Shown piece after piece: positions 56,301 to 64,000 of a stretch of 64,000 nt of DNA. The stretch is from Hormiphora californensis (lineage: Eukaryota; Ctenophora; Tentaculata; Cydippida; Pleurobrachiidae). Made by a program: the position numbers and the translations under genes. The notes below the pieces were generated by a model. It did not search any database. It was not told the DNA's origin and saw only the letters and a list, made by a program, of their open reading frames with translations. Every line of letters begins with the position of its first letter. Within the stretch, counting starts at the first letter, position 1. The stretch is taken from contig CM035356.1 of NCBI GenBank assembly GCA_020137815.1, positions 132,001 to 196,000 of the forward strand, written 5' to 3'.

Positions 56301-58445
56301 CTGTGGGTCGGTTGGCGAGCTGTCACGCAAAAACGGTGATAGTTGTGTAAAAACAAACTACGGGAGTGTGCTGGATTAATTCCTTCCTAACTGATGGCTT
56401 TGTTTTGAAATTAAATTTCAAAAGTTCATTTTTCATGAATGAACATTCCTGTCATTCATTCGTGAATTCTGAAATATTGTTTACCTTGAGTAAAAAACTT
56501 TTCTTTGGCTCGAAATTATCTTTCCAATGAGCACCATAAAAATCAAATTGAAGCACCAGGTCGAATGGCAGGTGAGAAAATGCAAATGCATGATTTTGGC
56601 CATTCCTGCGACTTTCAATCAGCTGTATCACCGCTACTTTTTATTCAATCCTTTTAAAAGTTTGGGTGAACATTGGTGAAGATAAAATTTATGCTCACAA
56701 GAAAAATCAAGGTCAAAACTCAAAGTTCATTTTTCATTTTTGGTAGTTCATTCCGCTCATTCAGGGAAAAACATCCCAAAAGTGACGAAAAGGTTTGGGT
56801 TTTGTTTGGCCCATGCCCTGAAACGACAGAGAGGTGTAAAAACGTGTTTCCGGGCTAGTTAGTGGGTGTTCATGTGATCATTATGATATCTGACACCTTC
56901 GCTGAGCCATAATTAAGAGATTTTCTCAAATTCAAACATGGGATACGAGTATTTTGTGATTGGTATCGTGCACCAATAACAAGAGATCCCATAGCACCTC
57001 AAAAATTATGATTAGCTAAATGAAATGAGTTGATTCACGATTGAAAAGATTAAAACCAATGTAAAGTCGGACTAAACGAACATTTTCAAGCGTAAATCAA
57101 CTCATTTCATTTAGCTAATCATAATTTTTGACGTGCAACGGATTCTCTTGTTATTGGTGCACGATACCAATCGCAGAATACTCGTATCCCATGTTTGAAT
57201 TTGAGAAAATCTCTTAATTATGGCTCAGCGAAGGTGTCAGATATCATAATGATCACATGGACACCCACTAACTAGCCCGGAAACACGTTTTACACCTCTC
57301 TGTCGTTTCAGGAGTCAGGACATGGGCCAAACAAAACCCAAACCTTTTCGTCACTTTAGGGATGTTTGTTCCTGTATGAGTGGAATGAACTACCAAAAAT
57401 GAAAAATGAACTTTGAGTTTTGACCTTGATTTTTCTTGTGAGCAAAGATCTTATCTTCACCAATGTTCACCCAAACTTTTAAAAGGATTGAACGAAAAGT
57501 AGCGGTGATACAGCTGATTGAAAGTCGCAGGAATGGCCAAAATCATGCATTTGCATTTTCTCACCTGCCATTCGACCTGATGCTTCAATTTGATTTTTAT
57601 GGTGCTCATTGGAAAGATAATTTCGAGCCAAAGAAAAGTTTTTTACTCAAGGTAAACAATATTTCAGAATTCACGAATGAATGACAGGAATGTTCATTCA
57701 TGAAAAATGAACTTTTGAAATTTAATTTCAAAACAAAGCCATCAGTTAGGAAGGAATTAATCCAGCACACTCCCGTAGTTTGTTTTTACACAACTAACAC
57801 CGTTTTTGCGTGACAGCTCGCCAACCGACCCACAGAATATATGGGACACCCTGTATATTGCTGGGAGATTATAAGGGAAGGAAGTACACCAAATAAGGAC
57901 TGCAAGTACCTGTAGGACACTGTTTGATGTTGTCCCGGTTCATCTCTCTCCCAAATAATAGCAGGCTGGTCTCCCTGACTGGCTAGATGTTTATCCAAAC
58001 AGTTCTCTATGCGGATAATAAACACTGAACAAAGCTAAACAGAAATTTGAAAATGTTCTACGAACAAGGGCTATACCCCTTATTACGCCGATAAAGAATG
58101 ACTCGACACATACCGGATACGTTAAGTTTTCCTCCTAAAAACCAGTTGATCTTGCCCTGTGCCATGTCACAATCGGACACGGTGTGGAATGGTTCTCTCC
58201 ATGTTATTCTCTCCTTACCCACTTGATCCCAGAATATATCCCTGGAAGAGAGAGAGGGGGTATCATGCTGTGAAAATACCAGAGTTAGTTCAGCGGAACA
58301 CTAACAATAAAGAGCACCAGCACTACCAAATATTATACCTGTTAGTAATACTCTCTCTGTACACAGCGCCATGGTTTGTAGAGACTGCAGGGATGGTGGA
58401 TAAACCCCGTCTAGTTACCCTCCCTAGGATGCCCCTTAGGAACAT
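47400..58445 (-). CDS. Acetyl-CoA synthetase, mitochondrial type
   Basis: Makes acetyl-CoA from acetate, ATP and CoA. Seventeen exons: 58339-58445, 58114-58241, 57910-58024, 56056-56189, 55825-55922, 55475-55618, 55238-55337, 54988-55104, 54786-54869, 53873-53984, 53356-53480, 53054-53166, 52782-52920, 51725-51806, 50016-50110, 47922-48043, 47400-47561. All phases agree; 658 residues. The N-terminus, [17 protein letters not shown], is basic and hydroxylated with no acid, as in mitochondrial targeting peptides (ACSS1-like). Marks of the AMP-forming family: [81 protein letters not shown] and the catalytic Lys of [11 protein letters not shown]. Introns carry several palindromic elements. Confidence 0.95.
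48183..49114. mobile_element. Large palindrome, arms about 430 bp, in ACSS intron
   Basis: Arms read outward from a centre near 48685: AATGCGTTATTCAACTTCAA / its inverse; GCTTGTTCAGCATATAAAAA; TTGGAGTAGAGACAAAAATG; and AGGCCAGGC/GGCCT at the ends. The words GTAGAGACAAAA and TGTGTAGAATG recall the palindrome at 60974-63017. Non-coding. Confidence 0.85.
49205..49905. repeat. Short direct and inverted repeats in ACSS intron
   Basis: CACTTATAACACCCCCCAGTG is repeated two to three times at 49205-49300. A palindrome at about 49622-49905 has arms TTTTATTATGCCTAT / ATAGGCATAATAAAA and inner GCAGGCTCG repeats. CT-rich runs lie between. Confidence 0.7.
50331..51221. mobile_element. DNA element, 891 bp, 12-bp inverted ends, 5-bp TSD
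   Basis: Ends CACAGTGGGTAA and TTACCCACTGTG. Direct ATCAC at 50326-50330 and 51222-51226. It splits an older array of about 41-bp units built on GGATCACATCCCACCCAGG. Subterminal GACCCTACAAA / TTTGTAGGGTC also match. No ORF. Confidence 0.8.
51227..51720. other. ACSS intron remainder
   Basis: Rest of the GGATCACATCCCACC array to about 51290, a GA/GATA-rich run at 51345-51395, then unremarkable sequence up to exon 14. Confidence 0.5.
51807..52781. other. ACSS intron 13 interior
   Basis: About 975 bp. A Pro/Ser/Leu-rich plus-strand ORF at 52010-52495 is in CT-rich low-complexity sequence and has no domain; a decayed repeat is possible. No gene called. Confidence 0.4.
56283..57853. mobile_element. 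1.57-kb near-perfect palindrome filling ACSS intron 3
   Basis: Ends CTGGGTGTCCCATATATTCT and its inverse ending GGGACACCCTG. Arms of about 750 bp meet near 57065 (AAAGTCGGACTAAACG). Internal blocks such as TGACACCTTCGCTGAGCCAT and TTTGGCTCGAAATTATC are mirrored. It leaves only 56 nt to exon 3 and 93 nt to exon 4. Confidence 0.88.
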
Positions 58446-59392
<947 letters not shown>

Positions 59393-59803
59393 ATGAGAAG
59401 CCTTCTCCTACTCTCAATGCCAGAAGACCTCCTATCACCGGATGACAACTCCACAGTACCAGATAACGATGGTTTCACACCATGGGACCCCTCTGAGATG
59501 CCTGAATTTGACCCATACAAACTAATCCTCCCAGGGATTATCGTCAGTGTCCAGTTCTGTCTCCTTCTCTTCATTTGTCACAAGAACACGGTGGAGCTGG
59601 AGGAGAGGTTTGCAGATGACCTAAAAGAGTGTTTGTTGAAGGAATTTAAAGAACATTACGAGACCCACGGTCCGGGGTATGGTACATTCGCTGGCACGAA
59701 GAAGGGATCAACTCTTGGTCAGGTTGTGTATGACGAGTTGAAAAGAAGGAATAGAATGAGTGGAAAATGGAAGGCTAATAAGTATGAACAATGGCAGCTT
59801 TAA
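59393..59803 (+). CDS. Small single-pass membrane protein, unrecognised
   Basis: 136 residues, single coding exon. The N-terminal 45 residues are acidic and Pro-rich with one NST glycosylation site. A TM helix follows, LILPGIIVSVQFCLLLFIC, then a charged cytosolic tail of about 70 residues with KNTVELEERFADDLKECLL, GPGYGTFAGTKKGSTLG and a basic end (KRRNRMSGKWKANKYEQW). The shape suggests a type I or III membrane protein; a signal peptide is not clear. I know no family with this pattern. It is compositionally complex, so probably a real gene. Confidence 0.6.
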   Translation: MRSLLLLSMPEDLLSPDDNSTVPDNDGFTPWDPSEMPEFDPYKLILPGIIVSVQFCLLLFICHKNTVELEERFADDLKECLLKEFKEHYETHGPGYGTFAGTKKGSTLGQVVYDELKRRNRMSGKWKANKYEQWQL

Positions 59804-60052
59804 ACTAGTATTTGATAGTCCCGGAGTGCATACATTTTTTATTTGTCTCTAGGGCAAAAATAGTCAAAAACATTTTCAATCTGGCGTCCATTTCAACTGG
59901 TGAACAAAATCTAACATTTCAAGCAATATCTATTATGTGGTGGTGCATTGCAGGCAAATTTATGATGAAAAATTTATGATGAAAAACTGATGTTGTGTGA
60001 TTAAAACTGTGTTCAGAAAAGTTACCGTGAGTTCTCTTTTTGTGTTGCCTCA

Positions 60053-60358
60053 TAAAGTCGGATTTTTTGAAGTTGGTGGCACACGATTTTTTTGCGTGTC
60101 GGAGACTTGTTTTGGCTCTCACGCCTTAGTTTCTTGACAAATTTCGTTAAAACTTTACGGGCTCACAAAATTATATGTATTATGTATATATACATAATAC
60201 ATATAATTTTGTGAGCCCGTAAAGTTTTAACGAAATATATGCTCTTTCCGGTCATATCCGTTTTTTTGCCGTCAAATGAAAGCAAGTGGGGGCTGTGCAA
60301 ATACGACGCCATGCGTGAAAGGGGGTGACAAGTGACAACTTCAGAAAATCCGACTTTA
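60053..60358. mobile_element. TA-flanked MITE, AGTCGGATTTT family, with nested hairpin
   Basis: TAAAGTCGGATTTTTTGAAG at the left; CAACTTCAGAAAATCCGAC then TTTA at the right. A second, perfect hairpin at 60141-60236 (TTTCGTTAAAACTTTACGGG and inverse, TATA centre) sits inside, apparently inserted. Confidence 0.85.
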
Positions 60359-60464
60359 TGAACAAGAAACACTAATGATCTCATGAGCCCAGATACTCGT
60401 CAAGTCTCTGATAATCAGAGATACTGTATCTCAGATACATATGTTTTCTTTTTGAACTTTTTAA

Positions 60465-60499
60465 ACTTTTCAACACTACTTTAAACAAATTAATTAGAG
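60465..60499 (+). other. 35-nt spliced-leader-like sequence, copy 4
   Basis: Same as other copies with A at the variable position (AATTAGAG). Followed by TTTCAGCAATATGG and an ORF1-type coiled-coil frame. Confidence 0.75.
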
Positions 60500-60963
60500 T
60501 TTCAGCAATATGGCGAGAGTACTGTCGCTGAAAGTGTCGGAATAGCGATAAGGAGAAGTCCTGATTTTGAAGACACTGAAATAAAGGCAGAAATTAAAAT
60601 CAACCCGGTACATACGAAGCGTGAGTTACAAAAACTGATAGAAGAAATGTGTTGTGCGATCTTTCCAGTTCTAAAACACTTTCATCGTCATATCTTTGCC
60701 GAGAAATCGCCTGAGATGGAGCTCAAAGAGGAGCTAGACGAACTCAGCGAGGAGCGAGATGATCTGTCGAGAAAATCTCTCGAGTTGCAGGAGAAGGAGG
60801 AGAAATTGAAAGTGGAAAGAGATGATCTGTTGAGAAGAACTGTTAAGTTACAAAAGAAGGTTATTCAACAACAGGGCGAGCAACTGCACCGAGTTACCGA
60901 AACGGTCGATTGCGGTCGCCCACGGACGGTCCAAAGGACGTTACTTTTTCCGACTTTCAATTA
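60465..60963 (+). pseudogene. LINE ORF1 N-terminal fragment
   Basis: After the 35-mer an open frame of about 150 codons includes RELQKLIEEMCCAIFPVLKH, ELDELSEERDDLSRKSLEL and LQKKVIQQQGEQLHRVTETV. The last piece resembles LQQTVINHQKQQLSTVTASV of the ORF1 at 15519-16475, so it is the same protein family. It is cut off at the palindrome at 60974. Confidence 0.65.
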
Positions 60964-60973
60964 GTAGAGTCGA

Positions 60974-63017
60974 TAACTACATCGACCTCTCCCAATTGTT
61001 CCAGTTTTTGTCACATCTGTTTAGAGCCTCGACACGACCTCTAAACAGGTGTTACTTTTTCACAAACTGTTTTCATCTTGGTGTAATCAGCAGTTGAAAT
61101 GTTGTTGATCATAACAAAAACCGAACTATTTTTTTTCAACTTGGGGTAAAACCATGGGTGTCAAAAGTTCCCCTGAGTAACCATCCGGAGACTCTAAGAG
61201 ATATTTCAAGCCGTTCTCCCGTAATCATTAATCCCGGTTAATCTATTGAATTCTTGTAAAAATACGGCTTGACCTCATATTTTTGGGGGGCAAGCTAATT
61301 CCTTCACTAAATGTTAGCCAGGGATCTCCTAAGCCACCAAAAAAAGTTCTAAGCTCTACCCGTTGGGGGGAGGTCATTTCCGGGCCACGCCCTTTTCAGC
61401 CAAAAGCGTAACTACCGTTAGGAAAGGAGTAGAGACAAAATCAAGGGCACCAAAGTGTTCAGCGTCCTCGAATTAGTGGGGGTAGGTGCTGGAATTAAGT
61501 CTCTATCTCATCTGGTTAATTAGATAATTGGATAATTAGGTATGCGCATAGCCGTTTGCTGGCAATATGGCTATAGCCATGTTAGGAAAGGAGTAGAGAC
61601 AAAATCAAGGGCATTAAAATGTGTAGCGTCCTCGCATTAGTGGGGGTAGGTGCCGGAATTAAGTCTCTATCTCATTTGGTTAATTAGATAATTGGATAAT
61701 TAGATCTGCACATAGCCGTTTTTGGCCATACGGCTATAGCCACTTAGGAATGGTTTAGAGACTTTTCACTGGTGCCATTTTGTTCAGAAATAAATTTCAA
61801 TCTAAGAGTTGTTGAAAAATTTAGGCTCAATCTTCTACCGTTTTTGTGCGTTATTTGCGGTCAAAGTAGGCCAAATCAGCCGAAAATGCCAATTGTATTC
61901 TTCATGTTTTTGGCATTTCGGCTGATTTGGCCTACTTGACCACAAATAACTCCAAAATGGTAAGAGATAGAGCTTAAATTTTTCAACAACTCTTAGATTG
62001 AAATTTATTTCTGAACAAAATGGCACCAGTGAAAAGTCTCTAAACATTCCTAAGTGGCTATAGCCGTATGGCCAAAACGGCTATGTGCAGATTCTAATTA
62101 TCCAATATCTAATTAACCAAATGAGATAGAGACTTAATTCCGGCACCTACCCCCACTAATGCGAAGACGCTACACATTTTAATGCCCTTGATTTTGTCTC
62201 TACTCCTTCCTAACATGGCTATAGCCATATTGCCAGCAAAGGCTATGCGCATACCTAATTCCAATTATCTAATTAACCAGATGAGATAGAGACTTAATTC
62301 CAGCACCTACCCCCACTAATTCGAGGACGCTGAACACTTTGGTGCCCTTGATTTTGTCTCTACTCCTTTCCTAACGGTAGTTACGCTTTTGGCTGAAAGG
62401 GGCGTGGCCGGAATGACCCCCCCCAACGGGTAGAGCTAGAACTTTTTTTTGGTGGCTTAGGGATCCCTGGCTAACATTTAGTGAAGGAATTAGCTTGCCC
62501 CCCAAAAATATGAGGTCATGGCAAGAATTCAATAGATTAGGTGGAGAAAAAAATACAATGCGGACGTACGTGCGCGTTGGCAGGCTGTTTACATGTTATT
62601 GTATGTCTCTCTCTGTTTACATGTTATTGTATGTCACTCTCTCTGGAAAAACCGCACGTGCGGTTGCGCCGCGCGAGATAACTCTTTCTCAAGGGGGAGA
62701 AAAGAGAGAGACGCACATTAACGTTATACTCAAATATGTGCTCTATCGGGATTAATGATTACAGGAGAACGGCTTGAAATATCTCTTAGAGTCTCCGGAT
62801 GGTTACTCAGGGACCTAGAGCTACTTTTGACAACCCATGGTTTTACCCCAAGTTGAAAAAAAATGTTCGGTTTTTGTTATGATCAACAACATTTCAAACT
62901 GCTGATTACACCAAGATGAAAACAGTTGTTGAAAAGTAACACCTGTTTAGAGGTCGTGTCGAGGCTCTAAACAGATGTGACAAAAACTGGAACAATTGGG
63001 AGAGGTCGATGTAGTTA
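60974..63017. mobile_element. 2.04-kb palindrome (giant foldback)
   Basis: Ends TAACTACATCGACCTCTCCC and the inverse ending GATGTAGTTA. Arms of about 900-1000 bp meet near 61895 (GCCAATTGTATTC). Each arm contains two tandem copies of a block with GGCTATAGCCAT, GGAGTAGAGACAAAATCAAG and GTCTCTATCTCAT. The right arm has about 120 bp extra near 62550-62700. No transposase. Confidence 0.88.
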
Positions 63018-63034
63018 CTAAATGCCGAGGATCA

Positions 63035-64000
63035 TTAATCTATATCTTGGTGCACTGGCATATTGGCCAGTTGCACAGCGTGGTCCACGACGTCAAAGAC
63101 GCAGTCCGCTTGATGAAACTTGATGAAACTTGATGAAACTTGATGAATAAACTTTATTACATAAAACATAACTGGTGTCAGTCCCCCTTTAGCCCGAACC
63201 ACTAGCACCCAATCCAAGATGGAATTCCCATTATGAGTCCTATAACCCTTAACAGGTGGATTGTCCGGGTCCAATGTCTCTGCCGTGTTGACCTCTTTCG
63301 GTAATGTATTCCACAACCGTGCGGCCCTCACACCGAAGGAGTTAATGTACTTAGTTGAGATAGACTTCTGTGCTCCGCTGTAGAGGGAAGGTACATTCGG
63401 CTCTGATGCCAAGCCGTTCATGGTGGTAGAACCGTGTATTCGTGCTATTCGGGGATGCACCATTGTAGCTCTTCCACATCTGTATGATGGTATAGCGCTC
63501 TCTTCTTCTCTGAAGGGACATCAGTCTCAATTTCTTCAACCGCTCCCAATAGTCCAAATGCGCCATATCCTCAATCCTCCTGGTAAACTGCCTCTGTACG
63601 CTCTCCAGAGCTTGTATGTCTCCTTTAAGGTAAGGTGACCACAAAGGTGAACAGTATTCCAGTTTGCATCTTATCAAAGACTTGTAGAGTGTCAGCATAG
63701 TGTTCACTGACCTATCCTTGAATTCTCGTAACGCCCATGCAGCCATCCTTCTTGCTTCGGATGATGTCTTCATGACGTGTGGTGTCCAAGAGCAGTCATC
63801 CGAAAGCAGGATGCCAAGATCTCTGACACTTTTTGGTGTTTGTATGTTGTTGCCCGCTGGTGTCACATACAAGCGTAGTTCATTGTGAAATGGTAATTCT
63901 CGAAGAGTGATGTCTTGTTCGTTCATAGTGTACTACCTCGAATTATTCTCATGGAGTCCATGCTTTTTGCTGCAGACCATTACTACCCGCTCTAGATCTG
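63035..64000 (-). pseudogene. Decayed LINE ORF2 C-terminus, runs off window
   Basis: The minus strand reads SVRDLGILLSDDCSWTPHV, YKSLIRCKLEYCSPLWSPY, LESVQRQFTRRIEDM, then after a frameshift near 63420 SFGVRAARLWNTLPKEVN and VKGYRTHNGNSILDWVL. This is the conserved C-terminal part of CR1/Jockey-like ORF2. A TAG interrupts the frame near 63930. The RT core lies outside the window. The 3' part has four copies of TTTCATCAAG (63109-63147) before the presumed end. Confidence 0.8.

Overview
This is a metazoan nuclear genome window. The protein-coding genes are split by short GT-AG introns, most of them 50-400 nt. The gene set is animal: an integrin alpha chain, a Shaker-like Kv channel, VAMP7, a death-effector-domain (DED) protein, a rhodopsin-like GPCR, PPIL4 and a mitochondrial-type acetyl-CoA synthetase. 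I cannot assign a phylum. AG/CT microsatellites, CR1/L2-like LINEs, Penelope-like elements and very many foldback elements fit a small invertebrate with an active repeat load.

Layout, left to right. An F-box gene (minus, 70-2551) has a TA-flanked element in one intron. VAMP7 follows (minus, 3123-10926, seven exons with an intact longin domain and SNARE motif); its large introns hold a piggyBac-like element with another element nested inside, a dead retroelement, and a 17-bp minisatellite that abuts a splice acceptor. VAMP7 is divergent from an SVOP/SV2-like MFS transporter (plus, 11544-13238). Next is a repeat-rich stretch (13.6-17.0 kb) with an ORF1-only LINE and a foldback carrying telomere-like repeats.

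A 12-exon gene (plus, 17275-26814) encodes what I read as DED-TIR-FHA-FHA, an architecture I cannot match to a named family. Its introns hold a Penelope-like fragment, a single-exon GPCR gene on the opposite strand, a LINE remnant and small elements. The integrin alpha gene (minus, 27359-31074) and PPIL4 (minus, 32059-39573) follow; one PPIL4 intron contains an almost complete LINE of about 5 kb. After about 4 kb of repeats and an uncertain small exon come the Kv channel (plus, 44248-46891) and, converging on it, acetyl-CoA synthetase (minus, 47400-58445, 17 exons), with kilobase-scale palindromes in its introns. The right end holds a small single-pass membrane protein (59393-59803), a LINE ORF1 fragment, a 2-kb palindrome and a decayed LINE ORF2.

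The genes do not form one pathway. The strongest unusual signals are: (i) a 35-nt sequence found four times, three of them at the 5' ends of LINE-type units with two unrelated ORF1 proteins, as expected if a spliced leader had been copied into the genome; (ii) the DED-TIR-FHA-FHA gene; (iii) several short-element families with exact target-site duplications, including two related families with perfect 9-bp duplications; and (iv) a minisatellite that multiplies a branch-point-like motif and pyrimidine tract beside a VAMP7 exon. All exon models are hand-built from reading frame, GT-AG sites and phase; no alignment or transcript data were available.
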